A stretch of 64,000 nucleotides of DNA from Bacteroidia bacterium (GTDB taxonomy: Bacteria; Bacteroidota; Bacteroidia; Flavobacteriales; Flavobacteriaceae), in the NCBI GenBank assembly GCA_030431055.1, contig JAUIJA010000005.1, forward strand, positions 1 to 64,000, written 5' to 3'. A program made the translations under genes and the position numbers. The notes under the pieces were generated by a model that was not told the origin of the DNA, did not search any database, and worked only from the letters and a program-made list of their open reading frames with translations. Shown here piece after piece: positions 14,855 to 22,912 of the stretch; the stretch's first letter is position 1; the number at the start of each line of letters is the position of its first letter.

Positions 14855-17263
14855 TTAAAAATTATTAAGTATATAGTTTAATTTTAGATAAAAAGCTCTA
14901 CCTGGTTTTTGTACGGCCATGTTATCAAAAGCTTGATTGTTAAAAATATTTTTAGCATCAAAACTAGCGATGACTCTTTTATTTGGAAAAGTATAGTTTA
15001 TACCGAAATCGGTTATATATTGTTTTGGAATCTTGAAAAAGTCAGTTCCAGCATTATTACTATAAAGCGGTCTTAAATAATTAAATTCGTCAACATATAA
15101 GAAATTAAAGAATAGTGATAGATTTGATTCTTTTTGAATTACATTTTTAAACGAATATTGAGCACTTAAATTTGCATTTAAAAAAGGTTCGTTAGGTAAT
15201 TGATATTCTATTCCTCCTACGCTCGTTGTTAAGTTATATTTAGATGTATTAGCTCTAATTGATAAATTTGAATTAAAAGTATAATTAAGTTCAATTTCAA
15301 AACCTTTGGATTTTACATTTCCTTGATTAACAAATGGAAGCGTTTGAACATTACTATTTAAGCTAGTTTGAACAGGAACTCCAATTCTATTTTGTATGTC
15401 TCTAATGAAACCGTTAACAGAAACTCCTAAAGCATGTTTTTTATATTCAATTTGTCCAACGTTAAAACCTAAATTATAATTACTACTTTCTTCTGGTTTA
15501 ATATTTGGGTTTTCAGAAATATTATCACCAGAATCACCAAAAACTTCATTTTCAGTGGGTAATCGTACTGCTTTTTCAGCAGATGTTAAAAGTGATAATT
15601 TTGGTAAAATAGCATAGGAGAGTGCAAAACCATAGCCTAAAGTGTTTATTTTACTAGCAACAATATCATCAACAATGGTAGAATTTCCATCTTGTGTAAC
15701 AACTACTGGGTCAATACGTTCTATTTCTTGATTGTAATTTTTACCAAATAGTGATCCGCGAAGTTTTTTATCAAAAGCTTCAAAATCATAACTAAGTGAA
15801 GTTATACTTTTTTTAAGGTTTCGAGTTCCTATAAACTTTCGTTCTAAAACCGATTTCATTTCATCATCATCCTCTCTGTCAACAATAGAAAACATATGAT
15901 TTAACAAAATACGATGGTTTTGGTGTAAGTGGAATGTTAATCCTAAACGGAAAGAGGCAACATTTCGTTTAATATTTGCAAGTGTTGGAGCGCCCTGTTG
16001 TGCTCCATCAGGAGTTAGAATAGGGTTTCCATTTAAATCTAAACTTTGTTCTCCATACCAATTATAGTTCCATTTTACGGTGTCATTTATAATTCGATTA
16101 CGTACACCTGCAAAACCATTAAAATCTAAATCAACATTTTTCACAAAGCCTTTCTTGTTGTAAGTAAGACTAAATAATTTAGCGTCAGACTCGAGAAATC
16201 TTCCTTTGTATGGAGTTGTCATAAAAGTACCATGCTGAACTTCTTTGTAAGCATCAGAACCTGTGAAACCAATGAAAAAATTATCTGCCCATTTTACCTT
16301 AGTATAACCTATTTCAATTTTCCCTCCTATAGAACGAAATGCATCGTTAAATCGTTTGGCTCTTACATATTGATATTGACCATTAGGTTGAATATTGTAA
16401 ACATTTTTTCCCCAAACTTCATAATCATTATCAGAATAATTATAAAAAGCCGATGATTTTACTGTAAATCCAGACTTTTTAAAACGATATTGTCCGCTAA
16501 AATTAGTTTGAAAAGTATTGAATGATCCGTAAGAAACTGAAGCATTAAAATTATTTCTAGTTCCCTCTTTAAGTATAATATTTATTGCACCGCCAAGAGA
16601 ATCATCAGATAAATGTCCAGGAACAACACCTTTGTAAACTTCAATTCGCTCAATAATAGATGGAGGAATGCTATTTAAGTTAAAAGATGATCCAAAAGTA
16701 GAAATTGGAATTCCATTGATAAAAATCCTAATAGAATTACCAGATAATCCGTTAAGTGAATATCTGTTTTCTGAGCCCAAACCACCATTTTGACGAACTC
16801 TAACACCTACTGTGCTGTTTAAAACTTCATTTGTTTGAATATTGCGAAGTCCTATCTCTTTTGTATCTATGATATTTACACTAAAACCTTGTTTCTTTTT
16901 TTTACCAATTTCAGTTTCATGGTTTATGACCATATTATCTAGCTGGTAAGTTTTTGTTTTTACAGTATGATTAAAATTAGTTTGTTTGTTTTTATGTTCA
17001 ATACTTATACTTTCTTTTCTGATTTCGATAGAAGAAATTTCAATGGTATAATCTCCATAAGGAACATCTGTAATACTAAAAAAACCATTTTCATCTGTAA
17101 TCGCATATTTAGAGGAGTTTAATGTTGGTTTTAAAACTATCGTTGCACCCATAAGAGGTTCTGTGTTACTGGTTTTTATGTTTCCAGCAATAGTACCTGT
17201 CTGACAAAAAATACTCTGTGTTATAAAAAATGAAAATAGAATTTTCAATATGGCTTTAACCAT
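14855..17263 (-). CDS. TonB-dependent outer-membrane receptor (iron complex type)
   Basis: An 802-residue receptor. After a signal peptide (1-20, TQSIFCQ) comes a carboxypeptidase-regulatory-like beta domain (about 24-105, GTIAGNIKTSNTEPLMGATI) usual in Bacteroidetes receptors, then the plug (about 125-235, with GSENRYSLNGLSGNSIRIF and VVPGHLSDDSLGGAINI) and a 22-strand barrel ending in an aromatic-rich tail (AFYLKLNYILNNF). Shorter than SusC-type proteins and without a SusD partner, it resembles ferric-siderophore or haem receptors. The DUF4374 lipoprotein is in the same operon, and a Fur-like palindrome overlaps the promoter. Confidence 0.88.
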   Translation of the reverse strand: MVKAILKILFSFFITQSIFCQTGTIAGNIKTSNTEPLMGATIVLKPTLNSSKYAITDENGFFSITDVPYGDYTIEISSIEIRKESISIEHKNKQTNFNHTVKTKTYQLDNMVINHETEIGKKKKQGFSVNIIDTKEIGLRNIQTNEVLNSTVGVRVRQNGGLGSENRYSLNGLSGNSIRIFINGIPISTFGSSFNLNSIPPSIIERIEVYKGVVPGHLSDDSLGGAINIILKEGTRNNFNASVSYGSFNTFQTNFSGQYRFKKSGFTVKSSAFYNYSDNDYEVWGKNVYNIQPNGQYQYVRAKRFNDAFRSIGGKIEIGYTKVKWADNFFIGFTGSDAYKEVQHGTFMTTPYKGRFLESDAKLFSLTYNKKGFVKNVDLDFNGFAGVRNRIINDTVKWNYNWYGEQSLDLNGNPILTPDGAQQGAPTLANIKRNVASFRLGLTFHLHQNHRILLNHMFSIVDREDDDEMKSVLERKFIGTRNLKKSITSLSYDFEAFDKKLRGSLFGKNYNQEIERIDPVVVTQDGNSTIVDDIVASKINTLGYGFALSYAILPKLSLLTSAEKAVRLPTENEVFGDSGDNISENPNIKPEESSNYNLGFNVGQIEYKKHALGVSVNGFIRDIQNRIGVPVQTSLNSNVQTLPFVNQGNVKSKGFEIELNYTFNSNLSIRANTSKYNLTTSVGGIEYQLPNEPFLNANLSAQYSFKNVIQKESNLSLFFNFLYVDEFNYLRPLYSNNAGTDFFKIPKQYITDFGINYTFPNKRVIASFDAKNIFNNQAFDNMAVQKPGRAFYLKLNYILNNF

Positions 17264-17293
17264 TTTAAATTAGATTGATTATAAATAATACCG

Positions 17294-17349
17294 CAAAAAT
17301 ATAGTTGAAGTTTGAAACAACAAAGTTTATTTAGATTAATTTCAAATAA
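17294..17349 (-). promoter_or_regulatory. TonB receptor promoter with Fur-like palindrome
   Basis: On the minus strand TTG (plus 17318-17320), 16 bases and TATTTTTG (plus 17294-17301) form a Bacteroidetes promoter. Directly upstream, at plus 17327-17349, lies the imperfect palindrome TTATTTAGATTA...TTTCAAATAA with six-base matching ends, which resembles AT-rich Fur boxes. Binding here would block the -33 region, which fits iron repression of the receptor operon. Inferred from pattern. Confidence 0.5.
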
Positions 17350-17451
17350 ATTTCATAAGCTATTGATTTATAATTTTTTACAAACAACAATTTTCATTGT
17401 ATAGAGTGATGATAATTTTACGTAAATTTGCAGTCCAAAATATAATAGACG

Positions 17452-18525
17452 ATGTTAGAAAGATTACAATATGTAAAACAACGTTTCGATGAAGTATCGG
17501 ATTTAATCATTCAGCCAGATGTTATTGCTGACCAGAAGCGTTATGTACAGTTGAATAAAGAATATAAAGATTTAAAAGCGTTAGTAGAAAAACGCGAAGA
17601 ATATATCAACATAACAGGTAATATCGAAGAAGCGAAAGAAATAATTGCAGATGGTTTTGATGCCGAAATGGTAGAAATGGCTAAAATGCAATTAGAAGAA
17701 GCACAAGAAAGATTACCGCAACTTGAAGAAGAAATCAAGTTCATGTTAGTTCCTAAAGATCCAGAAGATGCGAAAAATGTAATGGTAGAAATTCGTGCTG
17801 GAACTGGTGGAGATGAGGCGTCTATTTTTGCTGGAGACTTGTTTAGAATGTACACGAAGTATTGCGACAGTAAAAATTGGAGAACTTCGGTTGTAGATTT
17901 AAGCGAAGGAACTGCGGGTGGATACAAAGAAATCGTTTTTGAAGTTTCTGGAGAAGATGTATACGGAACATTAAAATTTGAAGCTGGAGTTCATCGTGTT
18001 CAACGTGTTCCACAAACGGAAACACAAGGTCGTGTTCATACATCAGCAGCTACAGTAATGGTTTTACCAGAAGCTGAAGAATTTGATGTACAAATCGATA
18101 TGAACGATGTTCGTGTAGATTTTTTCTGTTCATCTGGTCCTGGAGGTCAATCAGTAAATACAACCAAATCGGCTGTTCGTTTAACGCACGTTCCAACAGG
18201 TTTAGTTGCGCAATGTCAAGATCAAAAATCTCAGCATAAAAACAAAGACAAAGCCTTACAAGTTTTGCGTTCGCGTTTATACGAAATGGAGTTAGCTAAG
18301 AAACAAGAAGAAGATGCTAAGAAGCGTAATTCGCAAGTAAGTTCTGGTGACCGTTCGGCAAAGATTAGAACATATAACTATCCACAAGGTCGTGTTACCG
18401 ATCATAGAATTGGTTTAACATTATACGATTTAGATGGTGTAATGAATGGAAATCTTCAAAAAGTTATTGACGAGTTACAATTAGTAGCCAATACCGAAAA
18501 ACTTAAAGAATCGGAAGTATTCTAA
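17452..18525 (+). CDS. prfA: Peptide chain release factor 1
   Basis: A 357-residue class I release factor that ends translation at UAA and UAG. The catalytic GGQ is in [12 protein letters not shown] (about 227-238), the methylation site of PrmC. The stop-codon recognition region (about 180-200) reads [18 protein letters not shown], where the PxT-type motif of RF1 is PQT rather than the SPF of RF2. Its full length agrees with the family. A TAAATTTG -7 element is 26 bases upstream of the start. Confidence 0.97.
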   Translation: MLERLQYVKQRFDEVSDLIIQPDVIADQKRYVQLNKEYKDLKALVEKREEYINITGNIEEAKEIIADGFDAEMVEMAKMQLEEAQERLPQLEEEIKFMLVPKDPEDAKNVMVEIRAGTGGDEASIFAGDLFRMYTKYCDSKNWRTSVVDLSEGTAGGYKEIVFEVSGEDVYGTLKFEAGVHRVQRVPQTETQGRVHTSAATVMVLPEAEEFDVQIDMNDVRVDFFCSSGPGGQSVNTTKSAVRLTHVPTGLVAQCQDQKSQHKNKDKALQVLRSRLYEMELAKKQEEDAKKRNSQVSSGDRSAKIRTYNYPQGRVTDHRIGLTLYDLDGVMNGNLQKVIDELQLVANTEKLKESEVF

Positions 18526-18530
18526 AATAA

Positions 18531-18557
18531 AAAAACCACGCTTTGCGTGGTTTTTTT
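18531..18557 (+). terminator. Terminator after prfA
   Basis: AAAACCACGC-TTT-GCGTGGTTTT followed by T, five bases after the prfA stop. The flanking A run lets it act for the opposing OmpA gene too. Confidence 0.85.
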
Positions 18558-18563
18558 ATTGAT

Positions 18564-19244
18564 TTATTTTGCCTGATTTTCGGCATCTTCAATCATTTTA
18601 TTGTTGGCCATAATGGCAAATTCAACCCTACGATTATTTGCTCTTCCGCTAGCCGATTCGTTTGAATCAATTGGTTCAGTTTCACCCATACCTACAATTT
18701 CAAATCGTGAATTTACTAAACCTTTTGAAGATAAATAACTTCTAACCGATTTTGCTCTGTCAACAGATAAATTCATATTATAATTTGCATCACCAGAGCT
18801 ATCCGTATGTCCATAAATAATAATATTTGTATCTGGATAATCTTTGAAAACTCCAACTAATTTATCTAAGTTAGCTTTTGCTGTTGAGGTTAAAGAAGAT
18901 TTGTTCAAATCAAAATTAACCGAATTTTCGTTTAACGTTAATTTAATTCCTTCTCCAACACGTTCTACAGTTGCACTTGGAAGTTGTTGTTCTATTTCAC
19001 GAGCTTGTTTATCCATTTGGCGACCAATGATTCCTCCTGTAACACCACCAATGATTCCACCAAGAATAGCACCTTCGGCACCACGACCACCTTTACCAAT
19101 ATTGTTTCCTAAAACGCCACCAATTACAGCACCACCAACAGCACCAATTGCAGCTCCTTTTTGAGTATTATTTGCATTTTTTACCGATTTACATTGAATC
19201 AGCATAGTTGTACTCAAGACTATTATAGCTATTTTTTTATACAT
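18564..19244 (-). CDS. OmpA-family lipoprotein with glycine zipper
   Basis: A 226-residue lipoprotein (lipidated Cys18 in LIQCKS). Residues 28-75 form a glycine-zipper stretch (AAIGAVGGAVIGGVLGNNIG and more) that should insert in a membrane. Residues 105-215 are an OmpA-type peptidoglycan-binding domain with NFDLNKSSLTSTAKANL, the diaminopimelate-contacting GHTDSSGDANYNMNLSVDRA, and ASGRANNRRVEF. It anchors the outer membrane to the cell wall. A lipocalin-like gene lies 42 bases upstream; this pairing is common in Flavobacteria. Confidence 0.9.
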   Translation of the reverse strand: MYKKIAIIVLSTTMLIQCKSVKNANNTQKGAAIGAVGGAVIGGVLGNNIGKGGRGAEGAILGGIIGGVTGGIIGRQMDKQAREIEQQLPSATVERVGEGIKLTLNENSVNFDLNKSSLTSTAKANLDKLVGVFKDYPDTNIIIYGHTDSSGDANYNMNLSVDRAKSVRSYLSSKGLVNSRFEIVGMGETEPIDSNESASGRANNRRVEFAIMANNKMIEDAENQAK

Positions 19245-19286
19245 GACTTTAAGTTTTAATTCGTACTTGTTTTTAAGATTTATGTA

Positions 19287-19751
19287 CTAGATTCTAATAA
19301 ATGTGATGTTTATTTCTACTTTACTATTAGAAATCATAGCTTTATCTCTTAAAATGAAACTATTTGAATTTACAGGGACATAATCTACAACATAGCCAGT
19401 TTCTGTTTTTCTACTAGATTCTGAACCTAAAAACTTCAAAACCATTTGTCCGTCGTTATTGATATACCAAGTAATGCTTCGGCTTGCAGCACAATTATTA
19501 GGAAAGTTTACAGTTCCTTTGTTGTTATTTGAAACAAAATTCCAAGTACTGTTTGTAAAACAATCGCTTTTTGCAATATCTAAGTGGTTTACTTGTATAT
19601 AATTTGAATTTGGATATTCAATACTTGAAATAATCCAATCTCCTTTTACATTCTTTTGGGCTTCATAATTAACATAATTATCAACCGCAGATGTAGATTT
19701 ACAACTAATTATTGTAGCTGAAATCATTAATAAGAATAAAATCTTTTTCAT
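19287..19751 (-). CDS. Lipocalin-like lipoprotein
   Basis: A 154-residue lipoprotein (lipidated Cys17 in TIISCKST). After a short linker, VKGDWIISSIEYPNSNYIQV has the GxW motif that opens the lipocalin barrel, and the rest alternates short strands (STWNFVSNNNKGTVNF, SRSITWYINNDGQMVLKFLG). Lipocalins bind small hydrophobic molecules; no ligand can be inferred. It lies between the coiled-coil lipoprotein and the OmpA lipoprotein, and together they look like an envelope-maintenance group. Confidence 0.75.
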   Translation of the reverse strand: MKKILFLLMISATIISCKSTSAVDNYVNYEAQKNVKGDWIISSIEYPNSNYIQVNHLDIAKSDCFTNSTWNFVSNNNKGTVNFPNNCAASRSITWYINNDGQMVLKFLGSESSRKTETGYVVDYVPVNSNSFILRDKAMISNSKVEINITFIRI

Positions 19752-19763
19752 AATGTTAGTGTT

Positions 19764-19792
19764 TAAAAAAAAGGCTCAATTAAGAGCCTTTC
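19764..19792 (-). terminator. Terminator after the helical lipoprotein gene
   Basis: On the minus strand AAAGGCTC-TTAATT-GAGCCTTT is followed by T, three bases past the stop at 19796. Confidence 0.85.
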
Positions 19793-19795
19793 TGA

Positions 19796-20449
19796 TTACT
19801 CTTCTTTTGCTTTACTATTCTCTTCAGCTTTTGCATCCATACGATTTGCCGTATACATAGGAGCAAATTTTACTTTTAAAGCTGCAATTTTTAAATTGTC
19901 GCCAGAAGATAAACCTTCTTTTTCAACTGTGTTTTTACGTGTGTCTAACGCTTCGTATAATAATTTAATTTCATCCCAATCTTCACGTGAATAATTGTCT
20001 TTATTATCTTGAACAGTATTTATAAAATTTTCATAAACGCTTAAAATATTATCTTTATTTACCCACGCAAAAGACATATCGTCGCCAACTATATTAGCGC
20101 CAAATAATGTGTTTCTTAAATTTTGTTTGTGCATTTCTGCTTGAGATTTTTCTACTTCAGTTTTATACGTCTCAAATGAAATAGAAGCTGATTCAATATC
20201 ATTTTTTGCTTTTGTTTTATCTTCAACTCCAGCTACAGCACTTTCGGCTTTCATTTTTTTATTGTCGTGTTCCGTTTCAATTACATCCCATTCGTTTAGT
20301 GATTGCTCTGTGTTTAAATTACTTACCGAATCTACATATGTTGTATAATCAGAAATTAATTTTTGCGACTCTTTTTCTTTTGTATCATCACAAGCAACAA
20401 ATGCTGTTACAAGTAATAATGTCCCTAATGTTACTTTTAAATTTTTCAT
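19796..20449 (-). CDS. Helical lipoprotein of unknown function (DUF6565-like)
   Basis: A 217-residue lipoprotein (lipidated Cys20 in LVTAFVACDD). The mature part is almost all charged helix (SQKLISDYTTYVDSVSNLN, DWDEIKLLYEALDTRKNTV) and ends in a Lys/Glu tail. It resembles Flavobacterial families found beside YtxH and holin-like stress genes, possibly DUF6565, though I give that number from memory. A structural or stress role in the periplasm is likely; no reaction is implied. Confidence 0.6.
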   Translation of the reverse strand: MKNLKVTLGTLLLVTAFVACDDTKEKESQKLISDYTTYVDSVSNLNTEQSLNEWDVIETEHDNKKMKAESAVAGVEDKTKAKNDIESASISFETYKTEVEKSQAEMHKQNLRNTLFGANIVGDDMSFAWVNKDNILSVYENFINTVQDNKDNYSREDWDEIKLLYEALDTRKNTVEKEGLSSGDNLKIAALKVKFAPMYTANRMDAKAEENSKAKEE

Positions 20450-20461
20450 AGCAATTTTTAT

Positions 20462-20812
20462 TTAGTTAATATTTGTTTTACTTTTTAAAAGGTTTTGAAC
20501 CAATTTATATGTTGTTGTTTGTATGGCAGTTGAGGTTAAGTTTCCTAATAATGATTTAGAATTTTTAAATAAAAACTTTGAAATGAGAAAACTCGCTGCT
20601 GAGCTTAATCCTGTTTTTAATAGTGTCCTTTTAATTTTAGTGTTGCTAAAACTATTTTCTATTAAATCTGAAAAAATATGGACTGGCCTTAGGCTTTCAT
20701 ATGTTGTTTCAAGTTGATCTTTGAGCAAAATAAAGTCTCTTTGTTGCTTTATTTTAACTTGCTCAATACGTTCTTCTAATATTCGAGTTCTACTCTTCAT
20801 CTTCGTCTTCAT
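20462..20812 (-). CDS. Small basic protein of the YtxH/holin-like operon
   Basis: A 116-residue protein. The first half is a charged helix (RILEERIEQVKIKQQRDFIL) and the second half is hydrophobic with repeated small residues (LLKTGLSSAASFLISKFLF, LLGNLTSTAIQTTTYKLV) suggesting two membrane-associated helices. It overlaps the end of the holin-like gene by 23 bases, so the start may be one of the inner ATG codons (M1 or M5 are both usable). Not recognised as a named family. It is probably the last gene of a three-gene run with YtxH. Confidence 0.6.
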   Translation of the reverse strand: MKTKMKSRTRILEERIEQVKIKQQRDFILLKDQLETTYESLRPVHIFSDLIENSFSNTKIKRTLLKTGLSSAASFLISKFLFKNSKSLLGNLTSTAIQTTTYKLVQNLLKSKTNIN

Positions 20813-21158
20813 TATCTTGAGTGATTAAGATTTTTAGCAGAATTGTATCTTGAAGTTTTTGTGAAATTTCATCTTTAAAAATAAAAACTAAACATGCAAT
20901 AAAAAGATAAAAAATCGATACAACTAGAAAACCTAAATAATAAATGCCAATCCACTTGCCTATTAATAAGGCTAATGCAATATTGATGAAAGACACAAAA
21001 AATAGTGCAATTATAAAAAGCGTTACATATAACAATACTATTGAAACCACAGAACTCGATTTACCGATAAACTTAAGTTTGTGAAGTTCAAAAGTTGTTT
21101 TGGTATAGTTTTCAACTTTTTTAAATAATTCTTCTATGACTATTTTTTGATCTTTCAT
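20790..21158 (-). CDS. Holin-like membrane protein (holin superfamily III type)
   Basis: A 122-residue protein with a helical N-terminus (1-35) and two membrane helices (about 36-60 and 68-95), ending in a run of acidic residues (DNEDEDEE). This arrangement matches the putative actinobacterial holin-X family, which in bacterial chromosomes usually sits with YtxH and is not phage-derived. It starts five bases after the YtxH gene. I infer a membrane-stress role rather than lysis. Confidence 0.7.
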   Translation of the reverse strand: MKDQKIVIEELFKKVENYTKTTFELHKLKFIGKSSSVVSIVLLYVTLFIIALFFVSFINIALALLIGKWIGIYYLGFLVVSIFYLFIACLVFIFKDEISQKLQDTILLKILITQDNEDEDEE

Positions 21159-21163
21159 GACTT

Positions 21164-21400
21164 TTATTTTTTAACAACTTCTTTTACATCATTAGCTTTT
21201 TCAGCTAATTGTTCATATTTACCTTCCATTTTTTCTAAAAAGTCATCAAATTCTGATTGTAAATCAGCTTTTATATTTGATGCTTTTCGTTTCATTTTCT
21301 TTCTTGTTTTTGAACCTTTATCTGGAGCTAACAAAATTCCTGCTAATGCTCCTGCGGCCATTCCGCCTAAGATTCCTAACAAAACGTTACTATTTTTCAT
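21164..21400 (-). CDS. YtxH domain protein
   Basis: A 78-residue protein. A glycine-rich membrane helix (about 5-27, LLGILGGMAAGALAGILLAP) is followed by DKGSKTRKKMKRKASNIKAD and an amphipathic helix, the exact form of YtxH proteins. YtxH belongs to the general stress regulon in Bacillus; the neighbours here (holin-like, 51-residue membrane protein) are the usual Flavobacterial companions. Confidence 0.85.
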   Translation of the reverse strand: MKNSNVLLGILGGMAAGALAGILLAPDKGSKTRKKMKRKASNIKADLQSEFDDFLEKMEGKYEQLAEKANDVKEVVKK

Positions 21401-21411
21401 AATTTCTTTTT

Positions 21412-21567
21412 TTAGAGTTTTCTACTTCCGTTAATAATTCTTAGTAGTATAGCAACTACGGCTAAAGCTAGTAGTAGGTGAATTAAGTTTCCAAAACTTC
21501 CTACATAAAGTCCTAATGCCCAAAGTATGATTAGGACTATTGCAATTAAATACAATAAATTTCCCAT
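21412..21567 (-). CDS. lmo0937-type 51-residue membrane protein
   Basis: A 51-residue protein that starts MGNLLYLIAIVLIILWALGL and has two hydrophobic helices (3-20 and 28-45) separated by YVGSFGN, ending NGSRKL. This agrees closely with the lmo0937 family of very small membrane proteins, common in Flavobacteria beside YtxH and CsbD. It is 11 bases upstream of the YtxH gene and probably opens that run. The role is unknown but tied by context to envelope stress. Confidence 0.8.
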   Translation of the reverse strand: MGNLLYLIAIVLIILWALGLYVGSFGNLIHLLLALAVVAILLRIINGSRKL

Positions 21568-21584
21568 GGCATATATTTTTTAGA

Positions 21585-22202
21585 TTAGAATTTAAGTGCT
21601 AAGTATAGATTCCAAGCACTGTTTTTTGCTCCGTTTATTTCATCATCTTTATCAATTGAACTTAAACCATGATTGTAACGAGCACCAATTGAAAGCGAAT
21701 TGAAATCAAATCCTAAACCAGCCGATAGACCAAAATCTAGTTTATTAAAATCGTCTGTGTCATAATCTAGCGTTTCAACATTATCTCCATTTTCATCTAC
21801 AATATCAGTTTTAGCGTCAATTAAATATGCCGCATATGGACCAGCGTGTAAACTAAAGTTTTCGGCTAAGTTTAATTTTAGTAAGACTGGAACTTCTAAA
21901 TAACTTAGTTTGAATTTAGATTTATAAGTTTCACTTAAAATAGTATTCTCAACTTCCGATCCTTTTCGAGAGAAATTAAATTCGGGAACTATGGCAATTC
22001 CTTGTGCTAAAGGTAGCTCGGCAAATACACCAACATTAAAACTGGTTAACATATTTGTGTCGTCTACATCATCTACATAAAGATTTGTGAAGTTTACACC
22101 ACCCTTAACACCAAAAGTAGCGTTTGATGATGAACCTGTTTCTTGTGCTGTCGCGCTTACTAAACCTAATGAGCATAATGCAATTAAAATTTTCTTTTTC
22201 AT
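21585..22202 (-). CDS. Outer-membrane beta-barrel protein (PorT-like)
   Basis: A 205-residue protein with a signal peptide (1-19, SLGLVSATAQ). It consists of alternating strands (ATFGVKGGVNFTNLYV, FSLHAGPYAAYLIDAKTD, LDFGLSAGLGFDFNSLSIGA) ending in LYLALKF, the aromatic end of an outer-membrane barrel with about eight strands. It belongs to the broad porT/outer-membrane beta-barrel group. No transport function can be assigned. It sits between the stress-type small genes and an unknown lipoprotein, 15 bases from the latter. Confidence 0.8.
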   Translation of the reverse strand: MKKKILIALCSLGLVSATAQETGSSSNATFGVKGGVNFTNLYVDDVDDTNMLTSFNVGVFAELPLAQGIAIVPEFNFSRKGSEVENTILSETYKSKFKLSYLEVPVLLKLNLAENFSLHAGPYAAYLIDAKTDIVDENGDNVETLDYDTDDFNKLDFGLSAGLGFDFNSLSIGARYNHGLSSIDKDDEINGAKNSAWNLYLALKF

Positions 22203-22217
22203 AGCAATTGTTTTTAG

Positions 22218-22757
22218 TTAATAATTATTAAGTACATAGTCAATTTCTGTTAATGTAACATTGATTTTTTCTATAGCATCTTTAGCTAAATCTTCAATTT
22301 CAACATTATTTGTATTTTCTTTAATTAGTTTAAATTCTTCAACTTCTTCTTTCATTAATTTTTCTAAAGCAACCAAATAAACATAACTTCTGTTTTTAGC
22401 TAACGAATCTACTTTTATGGTTTCTTCATATAGAGTATCAGGAATGATGATTAAATTTTTTCTAGCAATTTTTTTTATTCTTTTATTTATATTCACATGA
22501 TGTGTTTCAATATTGTTTACAACTTTTCTCGTTTTACTATCGATAAGACTATCGTTTGCGAGTTGAGCAATACTTACAACTCTCAGATTTAAGTTGGCAA
22601 CATCGGTTAAAAACTGTGTATTCACTTTATTGTTAATGTCTTCGCTAATCATTTCCAAAACAACATTCTCTTTCTTATCTTCTTTATCGCATGACTGAAG
22701 AAGTAAAGCAATTAAGAGTAGGTTGAATAGCGTAATTATTTTTCTAAAACTTTTCAT
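22218..22757 (-). CDS. Helical lipoprotein of unknown function
   Basis: A 179-residue lipoprotein (lipidated Cys23 in LLLQSCDKED). The mature part is helical, with a conserved-looking THHVNINKRIKKIARKNLII in the centre and a four-helix-bundle pattern (LAKDAIEKINVTLTEIDYVL). It loosely resembles DUF4142-type helical bundles with His residues, but I do not assign it. It is the first gene after the kinase terminator, so it probably starts the run of envelope genes that follows. Confidence 0.6.
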   Translation of the reverse strand: MKSFRKIITLFNLLLIALLLQSCDKEDKKENVVLEMISEDINNKVNTQFLTDVANLNLRVVSIAQLANDSLIDSKTRKVVNNIETHHVNINKRIKKIARKNLIIIPDTLYEETIKVDSLAKNRSYVYLVALEKLMKEEVEEFKLIKENTNNVEIEDLAKDAIEKINVTLTEIDYVLNNY

Positions 22758-22859
22758 TTAAACTTTATAACTAATTTGTATTACAAAGTTCACTAATAGC
22801 GGGTACTAACGCGTTATAAGATTTTATTTCATTCTTATAAGATTTCCACGAAGGGTATA

Positions 22860-22891
22860 AAAAAAGCATTTACTGGCCGTAAATGCTTTAT
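22860..22891 (-). terminator. Terminator after the histidine kinase gene
   Basis: AAAGCATTTAC-GGCCA-GTAAATGCTTT followed by T on the minus strand, about 20 bases past the stop. It separates the regulator operon from the downstream lipoprotein gene. Confidence 0.85.
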
Positions 22892-22912
22892 GTTTTTGAA
22901 AGTTGTTTTAAG

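Noticed and set aside
16232..16456. Open frame of 74 codons opposite the TonB receptor
   Set aside because: It lies antisense within a clear receptor gene, has no recognisable motif and looks like a shadow of its codon pattern. The same holds for the antisense frames inside pyrF, icmF, purM, sucC and rlmD.
17327..17349. Palindrome as a terminator of the opposing prfA region
   Set aside because: AT-rich with mismatched centre and no T run; better explained as operator of the receptor promoter.
18844..19164. Proline-rich open frame opposite the OmpA lipoprotein
   Set aside because: It is the reverse reading of the glycine-zipper codons (GGA/GGT read back as TCC/ACC), so not an independent gene.
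20790..21158. Holin-like protein as sign of a prophage
   Set aside because: No phage structural, lysis or integrase gene is near; this family sits with YtxH in bacterial stress loci.
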